NCBI RefSeq assembly: GCF_003315035.1
Contig: NZ_QNRE01000016.1
Span: 1-64,000, forward strand
Length of the DNA stretch: 64,000 bases
From: Nocardia puris
GTDB taxonomy: Bacteria; Actinomycetota; Actinomycetes; Mycobacteriales; Mycobacteriaceae
Direction of reading: 5' to 3'
This document shows positions 44,588-55,098 of the stretch, in pieces (within the stretch, counting starts at the first letter, position 1; each line of letters opens with the position of its first letter). A model generated the notes under the pieces. The model saw only the letters and a program-made list of their open reading frames with translations, had not been told where the DNA came from and made no database searches. The translations under genes and the position numbers were made by a program.

Positions 44588-47500
44588 GTGGCGACGCGGA
44601 TGTTCGCGGACGAGGAGTTGGAACGTCTGCGGGGATTCCCGGAGATCAGCCGCGAGGAGCTGTTTCGATACTTCACGCTCACGTCGGCGGATCTGGCGTT
44701 CGTGGATCCGGGCCGCGGCAGGGGACCGGCCGAACGGCTGGGCTTGGCGATCGCGTTGTGTACGCTGCCGTGGCTGGGATTCGTGCCGGATCGGCTGGTC
44801 ACGGCCCCACCGGGGGCGGTGGCCCGCCTCGCCGAGCAGCTGCGGGTCGACCCGGTGGTGATCGGTGCCTATGGCAGGCGAGCCAAGACCCGCACCGAGC
44901 ATGTGCGCCTGGCCGCGCGGTACCTGGGATGGCGTGCGGCCGGTGCGCTGGAGTTCAAGGAGCTCGACGAGTTCCTGCTCGCGCGGGCGATGGAGCACGA
45001 TTCCCCGACTCTGTTGTTCCGGCTGGCGTGTGAGTATCTGATCTCGGCGAAGGTGATCCGGCCGGGCCCTGTCACCGTGGTGGAGCGGGTCGCCCACGCC
45101 CGGCACCAGGCCCAGACCGAAACCTATGACCGGCTCGCTCACGAGTTCACTGCGGCGCGGTGTGCGGAGTTGGACGGCTTGCTGGTCACGGACGCGTCGC
45201 TGGGGATCTCGCGGTTGCGGTGGCTGTCGACCGGGCCGGTGGAGGCGTCGGCGGCTGCGGTCCGCGCCGAGGTCGACAAGCTGGGGTTTCTGCGGGGTTT
45301 GGGTGCTGATCGGCTGGATCTGTCGGTGCTGCCCGCCGAGCGGCGCCGGTTCTTGGCCACGATGGGCCGGCGTCTGAGTCCGCAAGCCCTGGAGCGTCGG
45401 GATCCGCAGCGCCGGTATCCGATCCTGCTCACGGTGCTGGCCCAGTCGGGCACCGATGTGCTCGATGAGGTCGTGGTGTTGTTCGATCAGGCGATCTCGG
45501 CGAAGTTCGGTGCCGCCGAACGGAAGATGCAGCAGCAGCTGGCCGAGCGCGGCAAGACCGGCGAGGACCGCCAGGCGCTGCTGGACGATCTCTTGGAAAT
45601 CGTCACCGACCCGACGGTGGCTGATGAGGAGATCGGCGCGCTGATCCGCGGCGAGAAGATCGGGTGGGAGCGCCTGCGCGCGGCGATCGCCCAGGCCAAA
45701 CCCAGGTTGCCGCGTGATCACGGGCATCTGGCAGCGCTGGATTCCTCCTACAACTACCTGCGCCAGTTCACCCCCGCAGTGCTTGAAGCGGTGCGCTTCG
45801 CCGGCGGCACCGCCGCTACCGAGCTGCTGATCGCGGTGAACATGCTGCGCGAGCTGAACGCGACCGGGCGGCGCAAGGTCTTCGACGACGCCCCGACCGG
45901 GTTCGTGCCGACGAAATGGCGCGGCTACCTCGACGAGGCCCGAAAGACCGGTAGCGCCACCGCGTACCGGCACTACTGGGAATTGTGCGTACTGCTCGGA
46001 CTGCGCGACGGGCTGCGCAGCGGGGATGTGTTCGTGCCCGGCTCGCGCCGCTACGCCGACCCGGCCGCCTACCTGATCACCACTGGGCAGTGGGAACCGC
46101 AACGCGGCGAGTTCTGCCGCCTGGTCGGGCGATCCGCCGATCCGGGCGTCGCGCTGGCGGCCGTGGTCGCCGAACTGCACGATGCGGTCGGTGAGCTGGA
46201 GGCGGTGCTGGCCGGCGGGGACGGCCCGGTCAGGGTGGACGAGGGCGGGGATCTGGTGATCTCGCCGCTGAGCGCGGAAGATGTTCCCGCCGAGGCGATC
46301 GCGCTCAAGGCCGAGCTGACCGAGATGCTGCCGTTCGCGCCGATCGTTTCCTTGTTGATCGAGTTGGACAAGCGCACCGGCTACCTGGACTGCTTCACCC
46401 ACGCCGGCGGCCAGGCCACCCGGACGCCGGAGCTCAAACGCAATCTGATCGCGGTACTGCTGGCGCACTCGACGAACCTGGGGTTGACCCGGATGGCGCA
46501 GGCGTGCGGGATCACCTACGACATCCTGGCCTGGACCGATGAGTGGTATGTGCGCGAGGAGACCCTGCGCGCGGCCAACCTCGTGTTGATCGGCTACCAT
46601 CAGCGGCTGCCGCTGACCGCGGTGTTCGGTGCCGGAACGCTGTCGTCGAGCGATGGGCAGCGGTTCCCGACGCGTGGGAAATCAACCACGGCCAGGCCGT
46701 TGAGCCGGTATTTCGCCAGCGAGGGCCTGTCGACCTACACCCATGTCACCGATCAGCATGCCACCTACGGCACCAAGGTGATCGTGGCGACCAAACGTGA
46801 AGCCCATTACGTGCTCGATGAGATCCTGGGCAATGCAGCGGATCTGCCGATCACCGAGCACGCCACCGACACCCACGGGGTCACCCTGGTCAACTTCGGG
46901 TTGTTCGACCTGCTCGGGATGCAGCTCTCGCCGCGGATCCGGGATCTGGGCCGGATCACCCTGTACCGGCCGGGCCCGCGCGCGCAGGCCGAGGCCCGGT
47001 TCCCGCACGCGGGCCCGCTGATGACCCGCAAAGCGAATCTCGGGTTTGATCGCCGAGCACTGGGACGATCTGCTCAGGTTGGCCGGATCGTTGAAGTTCG
47101 GGCACGCCACCGCGTCGCTGCTGGTCGGCAAGCTCTCGGCGTCGGGGCGGCAGAACACTCTGGCCGCGGCGCTCAAGGAGTACGGGGCGCTGCGGCGCAC
47201 CATCTACGCCGCGAGGTACCTCTCCGATCCGGACTATCGGCGCAAGATCTCGCGGCAGCTCAACAAGGGCGAGTCGCTGCACGCGCTGCGGCGCGACCTG
47301 CTCTATGCCCATAAGGGGATGATTCGGGCACGCCATCTCGAGGACCAGACCGAGCAAGCCTGGTGCCTGACCTTGGCGACCAACGCTGTGATCGCTTGGA
47401 CCACGGAGTATTACGGGCTCGCTGTCGATCAGATGCGTCGGGCCGGGCAGCGTATCGATGACGAGGTCCTGGCCCACATCAGCCCGGCCCACAGTGCCAA

Positions 47501-47603
47501 CATCAATTTCTTCGGCGCGATCGAGGTCGACATCGACGCCGAGCTGGCCCAGCTGGGCCCGACCGGGTACCGGCCGCTGCGGGTGCGTGACACCTTGTTC
47601 TGA
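44588..47603 (+). pseudogene. tnpA: Tn3-family transposase, frameshifted
   Basis: Together the two frames give a nearly 1000-residue TnpA. From GTG 44588 (GGAGG upstream) the N-terminal DNA-binding region MFADEELERLRGFPEISREE leads to the catalytic core with VTDQHATYG and GLFDLLGMQLSP (the two Asp). At about 47041-47044, in GGGTTTGATC, the frame shifts: reading GGGTTGATC would restore LIAEHWDDLLRLAGSLKFG and the C-terminal part with WTTEYYG (the Glu). As written, the enzyme ends at 47314 without its third catalytic residue and should be inactive unless the shift is a sequencing error. Confidence 0.85.
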
Positions 47604-47622
47604 CTGCGCGGCCGATCTGTGG

Positions 47623-48270
47623 TTACGGCCTGCCGGTGCCGGTCGGGCTGGTTGATGCGGTGGCTGTTGAGTGAGCGGTGAGGAAGTTGTCGACGAGCCG
47701 GGCGCAGTCGTCGTGGTCGATGGTGCGTAGTCCGGTGAGGCGGGCGAACACGATCGGGCCGAGGAGTTCGATGATGGCGAAGGTGGTGTCGAGTTCGCCG
47801 AGTGTGGCGCGGGCGTCGGGGCTGGTGAGGATCTGGTCGAACGGTCGGCGGTATTGCTCGATGACGCGGGCGCGTAGTGAGGTGAGCGCGGCCGGGTCGG
47901 TGTGGTTGTCGTCGATGGATCCCATGGCCAGCCAGGCCAGGGTGGTCATCTGTACCGGGGCCTGTTCGATGAGGTCGGCTTGGGTGGTGAGCAGCGTGAG
48001 GAGCTGCTCGCGTACCGGGGTGGTGCCGGTGGGGGCGTCGACGTGGGGGAGCAGCCGTTCGAAGGTCGCCGCGAGCAGATGGGTGGTGCTGCCGAAGTGC
48101 CGGTAGAGGGTGGCGCGCGCGACTTTCGATACGCGGGTGACCGCTTCGACGGTGACCGCCTCGACACCGCCGGTGGACAGCAGATGGGTGGCCGCGTCGA
48201 GCAACCGGTTGCGTGAGCGTGCCAGCCGCGGATCGGCCTGCTCGTCGTCCGCGGGGTGCGGGTCGGTCAT
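47623..48270 (-). CDS. TetR-family repressor
   Basis: A 215-residue regulator. The N-terminal HTH reads NRLLDAATHLLSTGGVEAV ... VARATLYRHFGSTTHLLAA, standard for TetR. The ligand domain is alpha-helical and variable. It is divergent from the MFS exporter gene, with a palindromic operator in the gap, so it most likely represses the exporter and itself until a ligand binds. It is cargo of the Tn3-type transposon. Confidence 0.85.
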   Translation of the reverse strand: MTDPHPADDEQADPRLARSRNRLLDAATHLLSTGGVEAVTVEAVTRVSKVARATLYRHFGSTTHLLAATFERLLPHVDAPTGTTPVREQLLTLLTTQADLIEQAPVQMTTLAWLAMGSIDDNHTDPAALTSLRARVIEQYRRPFDQILTSPDARATLGELDTTFAIIELLGPIVFARLTGLRTIDHDDCARLVDNFLTAHSTATASTSPTGTGRP

Positions 48271-48341
48271 GGACGCGTGTTCCTCCGGTTCGTGCCGTGC
48301 GGCTGTGGGTGTGAGTGGACTCTATCCCACACCCCGACCCC

Positions 48342-48380
48342 TATGATACGAATGGTCTCGCACAGAGACTATCGGTCTCT
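48342..48380 (+). promoter_or_regulatory. MFS promoter and TetR operator
   Basis: TATGAT at 48342-48347 is a good -10 element for the exporter gene. Just downstream lies the palindrome AGAGAC-TATCG-GTCTCT (48364-48380), placed to block transcription; a related GGTCTC half-site is at 48355. Confidence 0.6.
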
Positions 48381-48397
48381 AAAGTCGGGAGGTGCCG

Positions 48398-49981
48398 GTG
48401 GACACGCCTGGGACGGACACTGTCGAGATCGCCCGGTGGACCCGGGCCGAGTGGTGGATGCTGACGGTGTCGTGCCTGGCGGTGGCGCTGGTGGTCGCGG
48501 CGATGGCGGCGTTGTATTCGGCGTTGCCGCAGATCGCGGTCGCGACCGGGGCCACCCAAGCTCAGCTGACCTGGATCGTCGACGGCTACACACTGGTGCT
48601 GGCGTGTCTGGTGCTGCCCGCCGGCGCCGTCGGTGACCGTTACGGGCGACGTGTGGTGCTGGTGGCGGGATTGGTGGTGTTCGCCGCCGCCTCGGCGCTG
48701 CCGCTGCTGCTGGACGAGCCGGTGTGGCTGATCGCGACGCGCGCCCTGGCCGGGGCGGGCGCGGCGCTGGTGATGCCCTCGACGCTGTCGATCCTGACCG
48801 CGGGGTTCGCCCCTGTTCATCGCGGCCGGGCGGTCGGGATATGGGCCGGGGTCGCCGGATCCGGGGCGGTGCTGGGGATCCTCGGTGCCGGGGTGCTGCT
48901 CGAACGATGGTCGTGGCCCTCGGTGTTCGTCGGGTTGACCGTGGCCGGGACGGTGCTGGCGGTGCTGGCGTGCACCATCGCCGAATCCCGCCAGCGTGAG
49001 CATCCGCCGGTGGACTGGGTCGGCGCGGGCGCGGTGGCGGTCGCGGTCGCCGCGATCGTGTTCGCCGCGATCGAGGTCCCCGCACGCGGCTGGGCCGACC
49101 CGCTCGTCGCCGCCGCGGCCGGGATCGGTGTGGCCGCGGCGGTGGCGTTCGTGGTCGTCGAACTGCGCAGCGCGGCGCCGCTGCTGGATGTGCGGTTGTT
49201 CACCCGCCGCGGTTTCGGTGCCGGGTCGCTGTCGGTGACCATCCAGTTCCTGGTCACCTTCGGGGTGTTCCTGCTGCTGGTGCAGTACCTGCAGCTGATC
49301 TTCGGTTATGGGCCGCTGGCCTCGGCGCTGGCACTGGCGCCGATGGTGGTGCCGCTGGTCGCGATCTCGGTGATCGCGCCGTGGCTGTCGAGCCTGGTCG
49401 GGTTACGGGTGATGACCGTGACCGGCCTGCTCACCATCGCCGCCGGGCTGGTGCTGGTGAGCCGGTTGACCCTGGCCGCAAACTATCCCGACCTGCTGTG
49501 GCCGCTGCTGATCATGAGCGCGGGCCTGGGATTGTGCACCGCCCCGGCGACCTATGCCATCGTCGCCGACACCCCTGAGGCCAAACACGGGGTCGCCGCC
49601 GCGGTCAACGACGCCGCCCGCGAGATCGGCGCCGCGATCGGGATCGCCGTGGCCGGCAGCGTCCTCGCGGCCGGCTACACCCACCGCATCCAGCCCGCCT
49701 TGGCCCGGCTACCCGAGCCCGCCCGCGGCCCGGTCGCCGATTCCCTGGCCGCCGCCCTGCAAGTCGCCGACCAGGCCGGACCGGTGGCCGCGCCGCTGGC
49801 CGAGTTCGCCCAGGCCGCGTTCGTGCACGGCAGCGGCCAGGCCGCGCTCGCACTGGCCGCCCTCACCACCGCCACAGCGATCGTGCTGGCCGTCCTGGCC
49901 CCCGGCCGCACGCCACGCCCGCACATGAGAACCTCTCCCCCCTCCTCACACGCCTCTCCTCGTGAAAGACGCCCGTCATGA
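48398..49981 (+). CDS. DHA2-type MFS drug exporter (14 helices)
   Basis: A 527-residue exporter of the major facilitator superfamily, EmrB/QacA-like. Landmarks are LTWIVDGYTLVLACLVLPAG in helix 2, the GDRYGRR loop, and RALAGAGAALVMPSTLSIL in helix 4-5. About fourteen hydrophobic segments can be counted. GTG 48398 is preferred because GGGAGG ends five bases upstream; GTG 48392 overlaps that site. It is controlled by the divergent TetR gene and overlaps the Usp gene (ATGA). The substrate is probably a cationic or amphipathic toxic compound; not determinable here. Confidence 0.85.
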   Translation: MDTPGTDTVEIARWTRAEWWMLTVSCLAVALVVAAMAALYSALPQIAVATGATQAQLTWIVDGYTLVLACLVLPAGAVGDRYGRRVVLVAGLVVFAAASALPLLLDEPVWLIATRALAGAGAALVMPSTLSILTAGFAPVHRGRAVGIWAGVAGSGAVLGILGAGVLLERWSWPSVFVGLTVAGTVLAVLACTIAESRQREHPPVDWVGAGAVAVAVAAIVFAAIEVPARGWADPLVAAAAGIGVAAAVAFVVVELRSAAPLLDVRLFTRRGFGAGSLSVTIQFLVTFGVFLLLVQYLQLIFGYGPLASALALAPMVVPLVAISVIAPWLSSLVGLRVMTVTGLLTIAAGLVLVSRLTLAANYPDLLWPLLIMSAGLGLCTAPATYAIVADTPEAKHGVAAAVNDAAREIGAAIGIAVAGSVLAAGYTHRIQPALARLPEPARGPVADSLAAALQVADQAGPVAAPLAEFAQAAFVHGSGQAALALAALTTATAIVLAVLAPGRTPRPHMRTSPPSSHASPRERRPS

Positions 49982-50421
49982 CGGCCTACCACACGATCAT
50001 CGTCGACACCGACGGATCCGACCGCTCCTACCGTGTGGTCGAGCACGCCGCAGAACTCGCCCACGCCACCCACGCCCGGCTACTGATCGTCTGCGCTCGC
50101 CACCGCATCGACGAACACACACCCAAGGCCCACCTCGACCGGCCCGGACCCGAGACCTCCCCGCTGCACGGCAGCACCCCCGCCGACACCGTCCTGCGCA
50201 TCGCCCACCAGCACGCCCTCGCCCACGGCGCCACCGACGTCGACACCCACATCCTGGACGAACCCGCCCTACCCGCGCTGCTGCACCTGGCCGCGGCCAC
50301 CGCCGCCGACCTCATCGTCACCGCCAACCCCCACCGGTCACCACTGCTGGCCCAGCTGCTGTCCACCCCACCGATCGAGCTCGCCCGCAAAACCCACTGC
50401 GACATCCTCATCACCGCCTAA
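49978..50421 (+). CDS. Universal stress protein (UspA family)
   Basis: A 147-residue protein. The UspA fold is seen in HTIIVDTDGSDRSYRVVEHA at the N terminus and in AAATAADLIVTANPHRSPL at the C-terminal part, although the ATP-binding G-x2-G-x9-G(S/T) loop is degenerate. It overlaps the exporter stop by four bases, so it is translationally coupled to it and is presumably a stress-linked part of the same cargo. Confidence 0.75.
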   Translation: MTAYHTIIVDTDGSDRSYRVVEHAAELAHATHARLLIVCARHRIDEHTPKAHLDRPGPETSPLHGSTPADTVLRIAHQHALAHGATDVDTHILDEPALPALLHLAAATAADLIVTANPHRSPLLAQLLSTPPIELARKTHCDILITA

Positions 50422-50442
50422 ACACACTCACAGAAAGCACCC

Positions 50443-50970
50443 ATGACCGAGAACACACCCAGCACCCACACACCCGAGCCCCGCCAGGTCCCGGACTGGA
50501 TCCCCGCCTTCCCCGTACACGCACCCGACTCCGCCGACCTGCCGCCCCACCACGACCACTGCCTCGGCTGCGGACCGGCCAACCCCCACGGCCACCAGCT
50601 ACGCGCCCGACGCGACACACACGGCGTCTACGCCCACCACCGCTTCGACTCCCGCCACGTCGGCGCCCCAGCGATCGCCCACGGCGGCGCGGTCGCCACC
50701 GTCCTCGACGAACTGTTCGGACTCCTGCTCTACACCGTCGGGGAACCCGCCGTCACCCGCCACCTCGCCATCGACTACCTCGCCCCGATCCTGCTCGACA
50801 CCCCCTACACCCTCCGCGCCCACATCCACTCCCGCGACGGCCGCAAACTCCACCTGAAAGCCACCATCGAAAACGACCACGCCCACGTGGTCACCACCGC
50901 CACCGCACTGTTCCTCATCGTCGACGTCAACCACTTCCTCACCCCACAACAAACCCCCACACACCGATAA
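50443..50970 (+). CDS. Hotdog-fold thioesterase, PaaI-like
   Basis: A 175-residue protein. CLGCGPANPHGHQL precedes the 4HBT hotdog core with IAHGGAVATVLDELFG, whose Asp or Glu on the central helix is the usual catalytic residue, and then HLAIDYLAPILLDTPYTL. Enzymes of this type hydrolyse acyl-CoA thioesters. It is the last gene of the TetR-regulated cargo operon, 21 bases after usp. Confidence 0.8.
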   Translation: MTENTPSTHTPEPRQVPDWIPAFPVHAPDSADLPPHHDHCLGCGPANPHGHQLRARRDTHGVYAHHRFDSRHVGAPAIAHGGAVATVLDELFGLLLYTVGEPAVTRHLAIDYLAPILLDTPYTLRAHIHSRDGRKLHLKATIENDHAHVVTTATALFLIVDVNHFLTPQQTPTHR

Positions 50971-50981
50971 CACCCCCTGAC

Positions 50982-51108
50982 CTGTTCCGTAACCCGATCG
51001 TCCACCGGAACACCACGCAGAACGAACATCGGCCCAGCACACCGGTGTTCCGTAGAGGTGTTCCGCAAACTGTGCCGGTCAACCCCCGCCATCTGGAACA
51101 CTTTCGGC
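50982..51108 (+). promoter_or_regulatory. Candidate res site of the Tn3-type transposon
   Basis: Several copies of a GGTGTTCCG half-site occur in both orientations: CGGAACACC at 51006, GGTGTTCCG at 51044 and 51058, and TGGAACAC at 51094, directly upstream of a serine-resolvase gene fragment. That is where resolvase binding sites lie in Tn3-family elements. Confidence 0.5.
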
Positions 51109-51315
51109 ATGGGTGAGCCGTTCCGCATCGGATACTGCCGCTGCTCCACCGACGAACAAGACGTCGAGATCCAAACCGAACAACTACTGGCGCTCGGAGC
51201 GCCGCGCGAGCGGATCTTCATCGACAAAGGGTTCTCCGGGACCACCCGCAAGAACCGGGCCGGCCTGGACAACGCACTCGCCGCCGCCACCTCCGCCGCA
51301 GCGGCCATCGACGAG
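51109..51315 (+). pseudogene. tnpR: Serine resolvase, truncated after about 65 residues
   Basis: From ATG 51109 the protein begins MGEPFRIGYCRCSTDEQDVE and continues with IFIDKGFSGTTRKN, the N-terminal catalytic region of a resolvase/invertase with the catalytic Ser in CRCSTDEQ. Homology stops near GLDNALAAA; the rest of the frame is antisense to a tyrosine recombinase. The catalytic domain and HTH are thus incomplete and the protein is non-functional. Confidence 0.75.
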
Positions 51316-51328
51316 CGACAGGTAGTGC

Positions 51329-53551
51329 TCATGCTGGCAGGTAGTTCCGTATGCGCGCCCGCATTCGCCGAGCGCAACCTTGCGGCGCTCGAAATGGCCC
51401 AGGAATTCCTCCCACTCGGCATCGGTAGGGGTGCGGTATTCCTCGCTCGGCCGCGTTCCTCGGCGCCGCGTGATGAACGCGCGGTGGCCGTTGATTGCTT
51501 CTTGTGGGTAGACGGCCTTGTAACCCATGGTGGTGGATATGTCGTTGTGACCCAGCAGCATGCGCAATGTGCGGGGGCATCCCGTTCAGAATTGCGTCCG
51601 TGGCAAATATTCTGCGCAGGTCGTGGGGCACGAAGTAGAGCGGTTGGCCGCCGGCGTCTTTTATGTCCGTCGACTCGAGTATTTCCCTGATGCATTTGCG
51701 GATCGTCGACGCCGCTATGGCTCGCGTATGGCTGCCGTTGTTCCACTGGAACAGCAGCGGAGCCGGCGTGGCCCAGCATCGTTCGGAGAGGTCATAGAAG
51801 GGGACCAATGGAATGGCTCCGTCCTTCTGCCGAACTCGGGCGATGATCGCGGATATGACATCGGCCAGCTCCGGACTGACGACGAGGAGGCGTTCCTCGT
51901 CGGTCTTGGACGGCGCGACGTGCAGCAGCGGGATGATCTGCCCTGCTTGGGGGTGTCGATACTGGATGATGCTGTGATGGCTCGTTTCGAGCATCTCCTC
52001 GACCCTGACGCCGGTGTGCCGAAGAAACTCGACTGCTGCCCAACCCCAGAAGGCACGATGGTCCTCGGCACGAAGGTGGCGGCGGCGGCCGGTCGAGTCG
52101 AAGACGCCCGTAACCATACTGAGCCGCTGATTTTCGTTTCTGCGTGCGGAGACTCTGGTGAAGGTCTCGCCGAAGACGGTGAACGGCTTGCCGGGTTCAG
52201 AATTCAACGCTGCGTCCAGTCGGAGGCGGGCCTCCTCGGTGCGGCGTTCGGCGGTCCGCACCAGAACTGGCAGCAAGGGCAGGCGTTCGCGGGTCCGCTG
52301 GTCCATGCGCGCCTTTCGGCGCGAATTGACCTTCCTGGTCGAGTGCGCGGTTTCCGACGCGCGGATGGGGCACGGAACGGCCCATCGCGGCCATCGCGCA
52401 GAATCCTCGGTAGCCCATTGCGCGATGTCCAGGTAGAACGCCCGGACTGTGGTCAGGAGTTGGAGGTAGTTCACCCGTGGGACGGTGACCTCGACGGTGG
52501 TCCCGTCCGGCAGGCGCTTATTCTGGATCTTGACGCGGAGGCGTTCTTTCCACGCATGCGCCACTTTCGGGTCGAGGTCGAGCGAGTCGATGCCTGGATG
52601 GTGTGCTTCCAGATCCGTCCAGAAATTCATAACCAGCACCCGCGACAACGAGTCGAGTGTGGTGTAGTCCAGGGCGACTTGCCGTTCCGCCAGGTAGCTG
52701 ACCAGCAGGTTGCGGACCTCGGGATCAGCGACGTGATACCGATCCACGAGTCGCTCGATGCTGGATCGTCCGCCATAGTTCATGATTGCGCGCAGGGTCA
52801 CCGGCGCACCCTGCGGAAGGAATCCCGCAGCCTCGAGCAGGGTGTAGAACAGATAGCGCCCCTTTCCGGGCAAACCGATGGCTATCTCCTGCTTGCGTAA
52901 CTCGACACAGTCTCCGACGGTGATGTCGCGAACGCCGCCGCCCTTGGTCAGCAGCAGGACACAGAGCTGCCATCGGATGACGGGGAGGCAGGTGCTCGAC
53001 CGGATTTCGGGCGTCATCGCCGTCTTGAGTAGCCCGAAACCCGACGGATCGCGATACTCGGCGATCCTAGTCGTCCAGGTTCCGGTTCGGTTGATAGTAA
53101 GCAGGAATGTCGGGCTGGGACAGATGATCCTTGCAATGGACAGCAGCATCAGCGCGGTCAGCAGCTGGGACTTGTCGCCTACCCGGCCGTGTGCCCGGTG
53201 CCATTCCGCGGCGGCCGCAGTCCAGTGCGGCTCAGCGGTTTCGGCACCGCTGGCCTGCCATCGCTGCTGCCAGGTCTCGCCAGGGAAGATCTCCAGCCTG
53301 CCGAGCAGCCTCTTGACACACAGTCTGCGACGAAAGCGCATATCGTCCGACACCGGAGGAAGCCGTAACCCCTCGAGCCGTTCAATGGTTTTCTCGACGG
53401 TCAGGGCCTGACGCGAAGCGGAAAGCACTGGTCGAGCGGGAAATTGATCCAGGATGGTCTCGGCGAGCACTCCACGCGCTTCGCGCGTCAGTTCCTGCTT
53501 TCGGCTGGTCGAACCGACCTCAGCCGTCGCTGTGGTTGTCGATGATTTCAC
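51329..53551 (-). pseudogene. Large tyrosine recombinase (Tn554 TnpB-like), frameshifted
   Basis: A 740-residue frame whose size and order match Tn554-type TnpB. The catalytic domain shows HTGVRVEEMLE (Arg) and VPHDLRRIFATDAIL (His-x-x-Arg). Near 51562 the reading frame is lost: the alternate minus frame (51184-51567) continues with MLLGHNDISTTMGYKAVYP, carrying the expected His and Tyr, and then FERRKVALGECGRAYGTTC. Two bases lost or one gained in GCGCATGCTG would explain it. The gene ends at the junction with the resolvase fragment, so its usual Cys-rich tail is also cut. It starts inside the stop of the upstream recombinase gene (ATGA). Confidence 0.75.
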
Positions 53552-54816
53552 TGCGTCCTGCCGAATATGACGTCGAGAGAACGTGGGTCGTAACCCGACG
53601 CTGGCGGCTCCGGTGGGGCTGCCGCGCGCTCGTTCTGGCGCGCGTGGTGGGCGAGCGCAGCCGTGATCACCTCACCGTGGGTAGGGGTGGTGTAGAGCTG
53701 CGTGGTCGTCAGATCGGCGTGGTCAAGGATCCACTGGACGTCGGTGATGTCCATGTCCGGGTCATCGGCCATGCGGTAGGCCGCGGTGTGCCGAAGGGCG
53801 TGGAGCGGATAGTTGGAGCCGAGCGCTTCCTGGGCGCGGGTGAACATTGCTCGGGCCGCGTGATAGGACAGCGGCCGCCAAGGTCGGCGTAGCGTGAACC
53901 AGAGTGGATGGCGGTGACCGCGGGAAGCGCCCTTGCGCCAGAGTTATTCCTGGTAGAGCCGCAGCCAGACGAACGCATCAGGCGAAGCCGGCAACTGCTG
54001 AGCTTTGCGAGAACCCTTTCGTGTAACCGTGATCAGTTGCTGGCCGGGATCCTCATCGCCCTGGCAGGCGGACAGTAGTTCTTCGGCGCGGGCGCCGGTG
54101 GACACCCAGAGCGCCAGCAGGGCGCGGTCCCGGTTCGACTTCAGTGCCGCGAACACCGTGTTGAATTGCTCGTCGGGGATCTTCTTCGGGATCCGCTTGG
54201 GAACCTTCGGCCGATAGCGGCCGACCCGCTCCTTCCGATGCGGATCCATCGGGTTGTGGTGCGCGTGAGCCCGCCTTGAGCGTCGTGAGCGGTCCAGCGG
54301 GAATGGGTTGATCAATGGGCCTTTGCCGAGTTCCAGCTGGAAGTCGTAGAACGCCCGCCAGACGGTCTCGGCGTGCGCCCGCGACGCTGGCGAGTACTTC
54401 GGTCCCGGGCTCGGCCTGCCAGTGACGGCATTGACGACCTGGCTGGGGCGGCCGCGGGGCAAACCGGGCAACTGGCCGTCGGTCCGGTGCCGCCAATGAA
54501 CTCTCATCGGCTTGTCCGCCAACAACCTCCATCGTCCGAAGTCGCGCCCCTCCATTGGCGTTACTTTGTCCCACGACATGCCGATCGCGGCGAGGAACCG
54601 CCACCAGCGAAGCAGATCGCTGCCATATGACCGGATCGTCGACGGCTGCTTGTCGGTGGCCTGTAGCTCGGCGAAGTACCTCGCCGCGGGTTCGATGACC
54701 GCGCCGTTCGCGTCGAGAAGCTGGTATGGCTCCCACACGTCACCGGTCCTTTGGAGCCGACCGACGTCCGGCACAACGAGTCTCGACAGATATCGCTCGC
54801 CGCCCTCTTCGCACAT
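53548..54816 (-). pseudogene. Tyrosine recombinase (Tn554 TnpA-like) with in-frame stop
   Basis: A 422-codon recombinase interrupted by a TAA at 53946-53944 without frame change. Before it are the core-binding domain (YGSDLLRWWRFLAAIGM) and the catalytic Arg region VSTGARAEELLSA; after it are LHALRHTAAYRM (His-x-x-Arg), ILDHADLTTTQLY (with the Tyr nucleophile). Both halves are otherwise well preserved, so the nonsense mutation looks recent, or the stop is read through. It is followed by, and coupled to, the larger recombinase gene. Confidence 0.8.
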
Positions 54817-55098
54817 GGCGAGGAAAGCTAGCAGAAACCTAAGCTGACCTGCAAGGATTACGAAGTTAGTTCAGTCAATACGTCATCGAGGCTTGCGGCG
54901 GGGTCTTGGAGGGGGTCGAGCTTTGGGCCGACGGCAGCACGATGCGACGGTACTGGATCGACTAGAGGCGCCATTGCTCGATCGTGGTCCCACCGCCGTC
55001 CCGCACCTTGGCGGTGAAGCCATTCCGTTGGCCGAACCCGCAGATCTCGGGTGTGAAATGGGCGTGCGCCTGCGTGGGCATCTCGGCAGGATGCGAGC

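Noticed and set aside
44435..46600. 721-residue minus-strand open frame
   Set aside because: Antisense to the Tn3-family transposase, whose conserved motifs fix the coding strand.
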